NCBI RefSeq assembly: GCF_009905545.1
Contig: NZ_JAAALB010000039.1
Span: forward strand, 1 to 58,702
Length of the DNA stretch: 58,702 bases
Source: Cellulophaga sp. BC115SP
Lineage (GTDB): Bacteria; Bacteroidota; Bacteroidia; Cytophagales; Spirosomataceae
Direction of reading: 5' to 3'
Below the pieces are notes generated by a model. It did no database searches. It was given only the letters and a program-made list of their open reading frames with translations, and was not told the DNA's origin. The position numbers and the translations under genes are program-made. Positions within the stretch are counted from its first letter, which is position 1; every line of letters begins with the position of its first letter. Positions 17,454-26,042 of the stretch are shown here, piece by piece.

Positions 17454-18110
17454 ATGAAAAAAATAGACAAATCAGTCATACTATCTACAGCCTATAAAGA
17501 ATGGGAAGAAAATCTGGAAGCGCATCAGCATCCTCATCCTGCATATAATTCATCAAAAGGAATGTTCTATCATGACATAATCATGAATCTATATCATTGT
17601 CAAAATGGATTATGTGCATACACAGAAAAATCACTCATTCTAACAGGTTTAGAAAATCATTGTTGGAATCAAGAAGGACGCTATTCAGCAGATTTACCAT
17701 CTCATTTTGGGGAATTAGAGCACTTTGATGAAAGTTTAAAATCCAATAAAGGTTGGCTATGGGATAATTTATTTATGGTTGACGGAAAAATTAATCGTAA
17801 AAAAAGTTCAAAAGGAATAGATAATATTTTAAAGCCTGATTTACCAGAATATGACCCCTTCTTATTACTTTCTTATGATGGCAAAAAACATATCTTTTTT
17901 GCCAATACACAGAATACAGATTTAACAGAAGAGGATATCAAAAGCATCAATGATATGATAGATATTCTTGGTATAAACTACGTCAAAGATTGGAGACGAA
18001 AGGAGATAACCTCAAGAATAAAAGCCTTAGAATTTGGTCTTGAACCTGTTCCACTTACTGAATACCCTACTGCATTCGAAATGACCAAACGAAATTTAGG
18101 TTTAGTATAA
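17454..18110 (+). CDS. HNH-like protein of a Septu-like pair (PtuB-like)
   Basis: 218 residues. Pattern close to TIGR02646/PtuB HNH proteins: CAYTE (54-58) where CxxCE is usual, GELEHF (86-91, the first catalytic His of the EHF motif), WLWDNL (101-106) and NRKKS (114-118) in place of the NLxxxCxxCNxxK stretch, then DPFLLL (134-139). The zinc-knuckle cysteines are mostly missing, so the metal site is either reduced or lost. It sits one base after the ATPase and ends where the dgkA region begins. It might be a divergent nuclease effector or an inactive homologue; another unknown family is also possible. Confidence 0.68.
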   Translation: MKKIDKSVILSTAYKEWEENLEAHQHPHPAYNSSKGMFYHDIIMNLYHCQNGLCAYTEKSLILTGLENHCWNQEGRYSADLPSHFGELEHFDESLKSNKGWLWDNLFMVDGKINRKKSSKGIDNILKPDLPEYDPFLLLSYDGKKHIFFANTQNTDLTEEDIKSINDMIDILGINYVKDWRRKEITSRIKALEFGLEPVPLTEYPTAFEMTKRNLGLV

Positions 18111-18137
18111 TTGTTAAACCAATACCATTATTTTCCC

Positions 18138-18512
18138 ATGATTCAATTTCCCAAATTTTTTAAAAGCCTCAGTTATGCTTTTCAGGGCTTAGGAATGTTA
18201 CTGAAAGAAAATAACTTTCGGATACATCTACTTATCTTCGGCTTTGGGCTTTTATTTGGTTGGTTTTTCGATATTAGCGTTACGGAGTGGCTATTTGTGA
18301 TATTGGGTAATGGACTAGCTATTGCCTCGGAAGGGTTTAATTCTGCCATTGAGGCGGTTGTAGATTTGGCTTCTCCAAACTTCCATCCTTTGGCGAAAAA
18401 AGCCAAGGATATTGCTGCTGGCTCAGTTTGGATTACGGCGATGGCTTCTATGATTTGCCATATTATTATCTTTTTACCTAAAATTATCAATTTCATAGAA
18501 AGTCTTTTATAG
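18138..18512 (+). CDS. Diacylglycerol/undecaprenol kinase family protein
   Basis: 124 residues from the ATG at 18138 (a TTG at 18111 would add nine unlikely residues). Small trimeric DgkA-type membrane kinase: an amphipathic N-terminal helix, three membrane helices, and the signature EGFNSAIEAVVDL (active-site Glu and Asn) followed by KDIAAGSV. In Gram-positives this family phosphorylates undecaprenol; in Gram-negatives diacylglycerol. Either recycles a lipid carrier. It is immediately followed by a copy of the dispersed palindromic repeat that supplies its terminator. Confidence 0.9.
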   Translation: MIQFPKFFKSLSYAFQGLGMLLKENNFRIHLLIFGFGLLFGWFFDISVTEWLFVILGNGLAIASEGFNSAIEAVVDLASPNFHPLAKKAKDIAAGSVWITAMASMICHIIIFLPKIINFIESLL

Positions 18513-18516
18513 AAAC

Positions 18517-18721
18517 ATGAGTCATCCCGAATTTTAAGATTGGGGTTATTCTCTAAGCTTTCATCAAAAAAGCGGTCGAAAAATATTTTTCGACCGCTTT
18601 TTTGATGAAACTATGCTAGATTTTACCCAGCTTAAGACGCAATCATTGCGTCTCTACTGCCACAATACAAATTTTAAATTAATCACTCATTCATTCAATC
18701 ACTAAATTCGGAATGACTCAT
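18517..18721. repeat. Dispersed palindromic repeat, copy A (complete)
   Basis: 205-bp element with 18-bp terminal inverted repeats, ATGAGTCATCCCGAATTT at 18517-18534 and its complement at 18704-18721, matching at 17 of 18. Inside are a 48-bp perfect palindrome (18561-18608), a smaller AGACGCAATCATTGCGTCT palindrome (18635-18653) and a tail containing AATCACTCATTCATTC. It fills the gap between dgkA and the FG-GAP gene. Related copies are at 31844, 38786 and 42235, with an inverted partial copy at 31728. Confidence 0.9.
18561..18608. terminator. Bidirectional hairpin inside repeat copy A
   Basis: 48-bp perfect palindrome with GCGGTCGAAAAA/TTTTTCGACCGC core and AAAAAA/TTTTTT edges. It ends the plus-strand dgkA transcript and the minus-strand FG-GAP transcript. 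Confidence 0.9.
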
Positions 18722-18728
18722 GTTTTTC

Positions 18729-21700
18729 TTACTGAATCTTATAAGCTTTTGGCGCTTGCTGATTGATACCAAAAACTATCGTTTGATTTAGTTGTAGCAC
18801 CGAACGAACGTCGCCTTTGATTTTCAGCCCTGACTTATTCTGTGGAATGGTTACAAAATTTCCTTTTCCATCGCCTTGTAAAAGTAAACCATAATTGGCA
18901 TCAGATTTTCCAAATTTGAGTCGAGTGATATTTTGATTACCTGCTAGCAATATATCTTTCTTACCGTCTTTGTTGTAGTCAAATATCAACAGGTTGTACA
19001 CTGGTGCAAATTGTGCCTCTATCGGTAACGCTTTTTCTTCAAATTTGCCTTGTGCATTCAAGGTAAAATATCCTGTCTTGAGATAATTAGCTGTTAACTT
19101 TTCGGCACCTTCTAGTTCTTTGTCGTCAAAAATATCTTTTAACGTGGCATCTCCATAACTGTCGTAGCTCGTGAATTTTTTACGCTTAATGGTAAGTTGT
19201 TCAAGCAATTCGTCACGGGTAAGATAAGGATATGACTTTCCTTGAACGTAAGTACACAAAATTGGATCGACAGTTCCGTTTTGGTCAAAATCTTTGAAAT
19301 ATAATTCGGCAGGTTCTTTAAAACTTACTTTACATTGACTGTTAAGCCCTTGATTTCCTAATAAGATTTCTGGCTTGCCATCACCATTCAAGTCTTCAAC
19401 GATGATTTTATTCCACCAACCTTGATAATTTTTATCAAAGTACTTATCCGTCTGATTTTCTATCTTATTTCCTTGTATAGTAAATACCGAAATAGGCATC
19501 CATTCGCCCACAACAAGCAGTTCTTGCTTTTTATCTTGATTCAAATCCACAAAAGCAGCGTCTGTCACCATACCAATTTTTTGTAATTCTGCTGGGGTTT
19601 GATCTTTGAAAGTGCCATTGCCTTGGTTAATGAGGATATAACTTCGTGGTGTTTCTGGATATCTGCCAGGAATTACTCTTCCCCCTACAAACAAATCAGG
19701 TTTTCCATCTTGATTGACATCGCCTACTCGTACGCAACCCGTGCTTACTGGCATAGCAGGCAGAGCAGAAGCGCTCAACGTAAATCCGCCTTTGCCGTTA
19801 TTGATAAATAGTTGGTCTTGAAGCAATGGATCATTTTCGGTGAAATTTCGATACCCGCCATAAGCCACATACAAGTCTACTTTTCCATCGCCATTGGCAT
19901 CGAAGAAAGTAGCGTCGCTTATATCAGCATTGGTTTTGGTATTAATACTTTGTTTGCTGAACCCATTGACTTTATTTTGGATAAATAACTCACTATTTTT
20001 ACCAAAACACCCCCCTACAAATACATCCTCCAAGCCATCTTGATTCACATCGGCTTTAATCATGACTGGTCCAACGAATGACATCGCTTGCGTGAGTAAC
20101 GACTGACGCTTAAAATCATTTTGAACTATCGTTGCCGCTGCGCTTTGAATAGGGGAGTTGGTTTCGACTAAATAGGTATTAACCACTGATTGTTTAGGAG
20201 CACTATCCGTCGCATTTTTCTCTTCCAATACTAAGGCTTGGTCTGCTTTAACATTTTTCAAAACTTGTACTTTACCGCTTGCCCAAGTAACCTTCAGTGA
20301 ATCAATTGTTTGTGATTTTCCTAAGCCAAAGTGGAGTTCAAAACTTACATTTGATTGGAAACCACGAGTTGGCATTTGCTCTTGTTGTTGTGAATTCCCA
20401 GAAGCGTATATTCTAACCGTTGTTCCGATTCCCATGGTGTTGGGAGCATTTCCTTTGAACTGAATATTGAGGTAGTGATTCTCAGACTTTTGCTTGCTTT
20501 CATTCTGGTAAATAAAGGCAGGAAGATTGATGTTATTGACCACCAAATCCAAATCGCCATCTTTATCAAGGTCGCTATAGGCAGCGCCACTGCTATTTGA
20601 TGGACGACTTAAGCCCCATTTGTCGGATAAATTGGCAAATTGGAGATTGCCTTTGTTACGGAACATGTAATTACTTACATTGGAAGAAGGCATTTTTTTG
20701 ACCAACTCCAATACATCTTCACGCTGAAAACCACCCTGTTTTTTCTTGATGAAATCATCCATATATTTCAAAAAGTCCAAATTAGTATAGTCATGCAAAT
20801 AGCCATTGGTTACATACAAATCTTTCCAGCCATCGTTGTCATAATCTGCAAAAAGTGCTGACCAGCTCCAGTCTGTATTCGAAATACCCGATACTTGTCC
20901 AATTTCACTAAATGAGCCGTTCCCGTTGTTTAAATGCAACATATTGCGCATATATTGGTGGTGAAAACCTGATTGTACGCTCAAGTCAAACTTGTAATAG
21001 TTGTCGGGAGCCATCAGTAATTTTTGACGACGATTGTCTTCTGGCAACATATCCAAGGTAAAAATATCTGGCAATAAATCATTGTTAATATCAGCTACAT
21101 CGTTGCCCATCGAAAAGTTAGAGGTATGCCCTAATTGCTCAAGACTAACCTCCGAAAACCCTCCTTTTTGATTGTTGAGATACAACCTATCAGGAACCGC
21201 GTAGTCGTTGCTTACATAAATATCCGGCCAGCCATCTTGGTTAAAGTCTGCAATTCCTGCTCCTAAACCATACGAAAGAGCCGAACTTTGAATACCCGCC
21301 TGACTTGTAATATCTCTAAAATACCCTTTATCATTGGTATAAAATCTTGAACCACTTACCGAGTCATCTACTTTCAGTAACTCGGCAGTATCTGACAAAT
21401 TGAGTACTGGAAGTGATTTGATATTATGATTTAACAGAAAAAGGTCGAGATCACCATCTTTGTCGGCATCAAAGAAATAAGCATTTGTGCTCGAAGCAGG
21501 GCTATCTAAGCCATATTTTGTAGCCTCCTCCAAAAATGTCGGAATACCATTGGCATCATTTCCCTGATTGATAAAAAGCTCGTTGGCTTTTTTCTCTGGA
21601 CGAAGATTCCCAGAATGACACACGTAAATATCTAGTTTGCCATCGCTATTAATATCCACCATCGTAACGCCAGTCTTCCAAGGACCTTGGCGACCAGCTA

Positions 21701-22046
21701 CACCAGCTTGGGCAGTAATATCTTGAAACGCCATTTGAGTTTTGTTCAAATAAAGCTTGTTTTCATTCATATTACTGGTAAAATACAAATCATCATAACC
21801 ATCTCCATTGACATCGCCCACGGCAACGCCTCCACCATTATAGAAGTACTCGTACATGAGTACGTTGGTATTGAGCCCTTCGTCTATTACGTTTTGGAAA
21901 TCCACATGAGTTTTTTCTGCAGGTAGTAAGGTGAAAAGCTCATCGGGAGACTCATCATCTTCCGAGGGAGCTTTGGAGGAATCTGTACAACTGATGAGAA
22001 TACTTGTACAGAGAATGAGAAAGGTTGAATAGGAAAAAATTTTCAT
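18729..22046 (-). CDS. FG-GAP/VCBS and ASPIC/UnbV repeat lipoprotein (CRTAC1-like)
   Basis: 1105 residues. A lipoprotein signal with Cys20 in ILISC. Then many FG-GAP/VCBS repeats with calcium-loop patterns such as DVNGDGYDDLYF, DINSDGKLDIY and DKDGDLDLFLL, predicted to form beta-propellers. An ASPIC/UnbV domain lies near 540-620 (GIGTTVRIY, HFGLGKSQTIDSLKVTWASG), followed by a second FG-GAP block to the end. Probably at the outer surface, binding carbohydrate or protein. It is divergent from susC across 784 bp and so likely shares control with that locus. Confidence 0.93.
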   Translation of the reverse strand: MKIFSYSTFLILCTSILISCTDSSKAPSEDDESPDELFTLLPAEKTHVDFQNVIDEGLNTNVLMYEYFYNGGGVAVGDVNGDGYDDLYFTSNMNENKLYLNKTQMAFQDITAQAGVAGRQGPWKTGVTMVDINSDGKLDIYVCHSGNLRPEKKANELFINQGNDANGIPTFLEEATKYGLDSPASSTNAYFFDADKDGDLDLFLLNHNIKSLPVLNLSDTAELLKVDDSVSGSRFYTNDKGYFRDITSQAGIQSSALSYGLGAGIADFNQDGWPDIYVSNDYAVPDRLYLNNQKGGFSEVSLEQLGHTSNFSMGNDVADINNDLLPDIFTLDMLPEDNRRQKLLMAPDNYYKFDLSVQSGFHHQYMRNMLHLNNGNGSFSEIGQVSGISNTDWSWSALFADYDNDGWKDLYVTNGYLHDYTNLDFLKYMDDFIKKKQGGFQREDVLELVKKMPSSNVSNYMFRNKGNLQFANLSDKWGLSRPSNSSGAAYSDLDKDGDLDLVVNNINLPAFIYQNESKQKSENHYLNIQFKGNAPNTMGIGTTVRIYASGNSQQQEQMPTRGFQSNVSFELHFGLGKSQTIDSLKVTWASGKVQVLKNVKADQALVLEEKNATDSAPKQSVVNTYLVETNSPIQSAAATIVQNDFKRQSLLTQAMSFVGPVMIKADVNQDGLEDVFVGGCFGKNSELFIQNKVNGFSKQSINTKTNADISDATFFDANGDGKVDLYVAYGGYRNFTENDPLLQDQLFINNGKGGFTLSASALPAMPVSTGCVRVGDVNQDGKPDLFVGGRVIPGRYPETPRSYILINQGNGTFKDQTPAELQKIGMVTDAAFVDLNQDKKQELLVVGEWMPISVFTIQGNKIENQTDKYFDKNYQGWWNKIIVEDLNGDGKPEILLGNQGLNSQCKVSFKEPAELYFKDFDQNGTVDPILCTYVQGKSYPYLTRDELLEQLTIKRKKFTSYDSYGDATLKDIFDDKELEGAEKLTANYLKTGYFTLNAQGKFEEKALPIEAQFAPVYNLLIFDYNKDGKKDILLAGNQNITRLKFGKSDANYGLLLQGDGKGNFVTIPQNKSGLKIKGDVRSVLQLNQTIVFGINQQAPKAYKIQ

Positions 22047-22830
22047 GCTTGTTAAATAGACAGTTTTAAAGGGTCTGCTTGATTTAGATTTTGTTAATTA
22101 ATAAGCCATTTTACCACTTTGGATTGGTAAGCTACTTATTGCTTAAGAGTTATAACTACTGAAAACTACCCAATTTTCTCGAATTTTTTAAAGAAGATAT
22201 AGAGAAAAAGAAGGAAAAAGTAATCTCATCAAGCACTTCATGTATGGCGAAACAAAGAGTACTAAAAAGTGCTTGCTCTAACATTTTTTTTCGATTGAAG
22301 TGAGTATTGAGCATTCCTCAAAAGGTAGTGGAGTAATCTTTAATAAAAATATTTAAAATATTTATAAAGTATCGTTTTACTCAATAAGGTATAGTTTTAA
22401 GGCGCTTTAAAATATACTTTTCATAGATGCATATTTCAGACATATTCTTCTTTTATCGTATTATATTGACATTAATCAATAAGTATGCAGACCAATTGAC
22501 TGTTTTATGATAAATTTTATTCTTTTTGTGCAAATGTTTGCACAGCCGTATTTATTCAAAAAACCAGAAAAAATAAAATAATTCTCAATTTTATGAATAA
22601 TGGTATGGGTATAAAAAGTACAACTATTTCTTAATTTGTTAAAAGTATGTCTGTGCTTAGACCCCACTTTCATACTACAGGCGAGCTTGTGCATGATGGC
22701 TTGACCATATCTATCTAAAGTAATAATAACTATGAAAATTTCGGACGACTGCGTGTTCAAGATTGAGCATTGCCTCAATACCTACGTGTATTTATTCCAA
22801 TCCCATTACAATTCCATAACATAAAAAATT
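22047..22830. other. Divergent regulatory region of the SusCD/haloperoxidase locus
   Basis: 784 bp between the minus-strand FG-GAP gene and susC. It is very AT-rich with no coding frame of credible composition. The part near 22640-22700 is more GC-balanced. No clear TAnnTTTG box, operator repeat or known riboswitch was found. No SusR, HTCS or sigma/anti-sigma gene flanks it, so the regulator must be elsewhere. Confidence 0.5.
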
Positions 22831-25800
22831 ATGATTAATTCTACTCAGTGGAAGCATCAGAGTCGGAGAATTTGTTTTCTGACTTTGGGGTTCATTTTTA
22901 TGGTTTTTGCTAATACACTTGCCCAAAGTGTAAAAGGAAAAATCACTGATGACAAAGGTCAAGGTTTGCCCGGGGTCAACATTTTAGTGAAGGGCACTAG
23001 CGTCGGTACTACATCCGATGTCAATGGTGTGTATTCAGTGAATGCTGGTAAATCTGCGACATTGGTTATTACCTCAGTTGGGTTTATTTCCCAAGAAGTA
23101 TCTGTGAATAATCGTTCTGTTGTTGACGTTGCACTTGCTACAGATGTCAAATCTCTCGAAGAGGTTGTTGTAGTAGGTTACGGTACGCAGAAAAAAGTGA
23201 CTGTTACAGGTGCTGTTGTTGCAGTACAAGGTGAGAAAATTTTGAAATCACCAGCAGTGGATTTATCAAACTCATTGGCAGGTCGCTTGCCAGGCTTGGT
23301 TGTTGTCCAACAAAGTGGTGAGCCAGGAAACGATGGTGCAAGTATTTCGATTCGTGGTACAAACACCCTTGGTAACAGTAGTCCGCTTGTTGTAATCGAT
23401 GGTATTCCTGATCGTGATGGTGGTTTGGGTCGTTTGAACCCACGTGACATCGAATCGATTTCGGTATTGAAAGATGCTTCGGCGGCAATTTATGGTGCTC
23501 GTGCTGCAAACGGTGCTATCTTGGTAACTACCAAAAGAGGTAAGTCTGGTAAACCAACAATTACTTATGACATGAACCTTGGTTGGGCTCAACCAACAAA
23601 AGTTCCTCAAATGTCAAGTGCTGTGGAGTATGCTAAAATCATGAATGAGCTTCCGATTTACAAAAACATTCCAGCAGGCGAGTGGGGTGCAGCATGGCAA
23701 AGTATCCAAAACACAGGTACTTACAAGTCTCCAACTGCAGGTGTTGGTACAATCAATGCGAATTATAGCCCAGATGCTGTGAAGAAATACGCTGATGGTT
23801 CAGACCCTTGGCGTTATCCAAATACTGACTGGTTTGGCGATGCATTCAAAACTTGGACGCCACAAACTCGTCATAACTTACAGTTATCGGGTGGTTCTGA
23901 AAATATGCGTTATATGGCTTCTTTGGGCTATGTTTCACAAGATGCGTACTACAAAAATTCAGCTACTAACTATCACCAATACAACTTCAGAACAAACCTT
24001 GATGCCAAAATCAATAAGTACATTAGTGCTAACTTGGGTATCATGGTGCGTCGTGAACAACGTAGATATCCTACTGAAAGTGCAGGTTCAATCTTCCGTA
24101 TGTTGATGCGTGGTCGTCCGACTGAGCCAGAAGTTTGGCCAAATGGAATGCCAGGTCCAGATATTGAAAATGGTCAAAACCCTTATGTGATTACAACTAA
24201 TGCTACAGGTTATGTAGATAACCCAACAGACTATGTGCAATCAAACGGTTCAGTAATCTTGACTAACCCTTGGGTAGATGGTTTGAAAGTAACTTTGTCA
24301 GGTGCTATCGATAAAAATAGCCAGACAAGTAAGACTTGGCAAACACCTTGGATGTTGTACTATTGGGACAAGCAAACCTATCAATCTGATGGTGTAACGC
24401 CTTTGTTAGTAGGAGCCATTCGCTCAAACTTTACTGATCCACGTTTAACTCAATCATACAGTAATGTTTTGAATACCAACTTGACTGCTATGATTAACTA
24501 CGACAAGAAATTTGGTGCAGACCATAACTTGAGTTTCTTGGCTGGTGTAACTCGTGAGACATTCGATGGCGACAACTTCTTTGCTTACAGACGTAACTAT
24601 ATTTCTTCGGCGGTTGACCAATTGTTTGCAGGTGGTTCATTACAACAAAATACAGGTGGTAGTGCTTACAACCGTGCTCGTTTGGGTTACTATGGTCGTG
24701 TGCAGTATAACTACAAAGAGAGATATTTGTTAGAATATATCTGGCGTTATGATGGTTCTTATATATTCCCAGGTGCTCACCGTTTTGGTTTCTTCCCAGG
24801 GGTGTTAGTAGGTTGGAACATTTCTAACGAAGATTTCTTCAAAGTTAAAGGTATTGACAATTTGAAACTTCGTGCTTCTTATGGCCAAATGGGTAACGAC
24901 CAAGTATTCTTCAACAATCAATTGCAAGAATATGCTTACTTGTCGACATTTGGCTTTGGACAGTACCCAATCAACAACCAAGTTGTAACAACCTTGAATG
25001 AGACGGTTTTAGCAAACCCTAACTTTACTTGGGAACGTGCCAATAACTATAACATAGGTATTGATGGTTCATTCTTAAACAACAAGATTAACCTAACATT
25101 GGAGTATTTCTACAACAGAAGAGATCAAATCTTGATTCAGAAAACAGGTTCAACACCAGCATCTTCAGGTATCAACTCTTTGTTGCCTCCAGTAAATGCA
25201 GGTATTGTTGACAACCGTGGTTTTGAATTCAATGTATCCTATAACGGAAAAGCATCAAAAGATTTGACTTTCAGAGCTTCTGTAAACGGAGGTTATGCTA
25301 AAAACAAGGTAGTGTTTATGGATGAAGTACCAGGAGCTCCTAGTTACCAGCTACAAGAAGGTAAGTCTATTGGTGGATATTTGGTGTATGAATATGATGG
25401 TGTATTTAAAAACACTGCTGATATTGATGCAAACAAATTAGACTACTCGGCAGTAACGTCAAAATTGATACCTGGCGATATGAAGTTTAAAGATGTAAAC
25501 GGCGATGGTAAAATCAATGGTGATGACCAAGTAAGATTAGACCAAAATGCAACACCAACATTCAACTTTGGTGCTACTATTGATGTTCGTTACAAAGGCT
25601 TTGATGTAAGTGCACTCTTCCAAGGTGCTATGGGTGCTGCTATTCGTATTCAAACAGAATCGGGTGACATCGGTAACTATTTGAAATACTCTTATGATCA
25701 CAGATGGTCAGTAGACAACCCAAGTAGTGTAGACCCACGTTTGGCAAGTAGAGGAGATACCTACTTTACTGGCGGTAACTACGGTAACAATACCTATTAC

Positions 25801-26028
25801 CTATTTAGTAAAAACTATGTTCGTTTGAAGAACATCGAATTAGGCTATAATTTTCCAAGTAATATTACTGAGAAGTTAAAATTAGGAAGTTTGAGAGTTT
25901 ATGTCAATGCATTGAATTTGTTGACAATTGACAAAAACAAAATCTTTGACCCAGAGGCGACTGCTCAAGGTGGTGTGTACTACCCACAATCACGTGTGAT
26001 AAATGCAGGTTTGAGTCTAACCTTCTAA
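22831..26028 (+). CDS. susC: SusC/RagA family TonB-linked outer-membrane transporter
   Basis: 1065 residues. Signal peptide ending near ANTLAQS, then a carboxypeptidase-regulatory-like domain (VKGKITDDKGQGLPGVNILV, with TSDVNGVYSV), a plug domain (GRLPGLVVVQQ, SIRGTNTLG, PLVVIDGIP) and a 22-strand barrel ending in aromatic Phe (AGLSLTF). There is a calcium-loop-like DVNGDGKINGDDQ near residue 893. It imports an oligomeric ligand with energy from TonB and pairs with the SusD lipoprotein starting 14 bp downstream. No TonB-interacting anti-sigma segment (STN) is visible at the N-terminus. The ligand is unknown. Confidence 0.95.
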   Translation: MINSTQWKHQSRRICFLTLGFIFMVFANTLAQSVKGKITDDKGQGLPGVNILVKGTSVGTTSDVNGVYSVNAGKSATLVITSVGFISQEVSVNNRSVVDVALATDVKSLEEVVVVGYGTQKKVTVTGAVVAVQGEKILKSPAVDLSNSLAGRLPGLVVVQQSGEPGNDGASISIRGTNTLGNSSPLVVIDGIPDRDGGLGRLNPRDIESISVLKDASAAIYGARAANGAILVTTKRGKSGKPTITYDMNLGWAQPTKVPQMSSAVEYAKIMNELPIYKNIPAGEWGAAWQSIQNTGTYKSPTAGVGTINANYSPDAVKKYADGSDPWRYPNTDWFGDAFKTWTPQTRHNLQLSGGSENMRYMASLGYVSQDAYYKNSATNYHQYNFRTNLDAKINKYISANLGIMVRREQRRYPTESAGSIFRMLMRGRPTEPEVWPNGMPGPDIENGQNPYVITTNATGYVDNPTDYVQSNGSVILTNPWVDGLKVTLSGAIDKNSQTSKTWQTPWMLYYWDKQTYQSDGVTPLLVGAIRSNFTDPRLTQSYSNVLNTNLTAMINYDKKFGADHNLSFLAGVTRETFDGDNFFAYRRNYISSAVDQLFAGGSLQQNTGGSAYNRARLGYYGRVQYNYKERYLLEYIWRYDGSYIFPGAHRFGFFPGVLVGWNISNEDFFKVKGIDNLKLRASYGQMGNDQVFFNNQLQEYAYLSTFGFGQYPINNQVVTTLNETVLANPNFTWERANNYNIGIDGSFLNNKINLTLEYFYNRRDQILIQKTGSTPASSGINSLLPPVNAGIVDNRGFEFNVSYNGKASKDLTFRASVNGGYAKNKVVFMDEVPGAPSYQLQEGKSIGGYLVYEYDGVFKNTADIDANKLDYSAVTSKLIPGDMKFKDVNGDGKINGDDQVRLDQNATPTFNFGATIDVRYKGFDVSALFQGAMGAAIRIQTESGDIGNYLKYSYDHRWSVDNPSSVDPRLASRGDTYFTGGNYGNNTYYLFSKNYVRLKNIELGYNFPSNITEKLKLGSLRVYVNALNLLTIDKNKIFDPEATAQGGVYYPQSRVINAGLSLTF

Positions 26029-26042
26029 AAACGTAATTTAAC

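Noticed and set aside
15898-18110. Retron Ec78-type system around the ATPase/HNH pair
   Set aside because: Ec78-like retrons need a reverse transcriptase and an msr/msd RNA; neither is seen in the flanking sequence.
22476-22778. Open frame of about 100 codons on the minus strand in the susC upstream region
   Set aside because: Composition is AT-rich intergenic, protein looks random (many His, Cys, Ile), and it fills the divergent promoter region.
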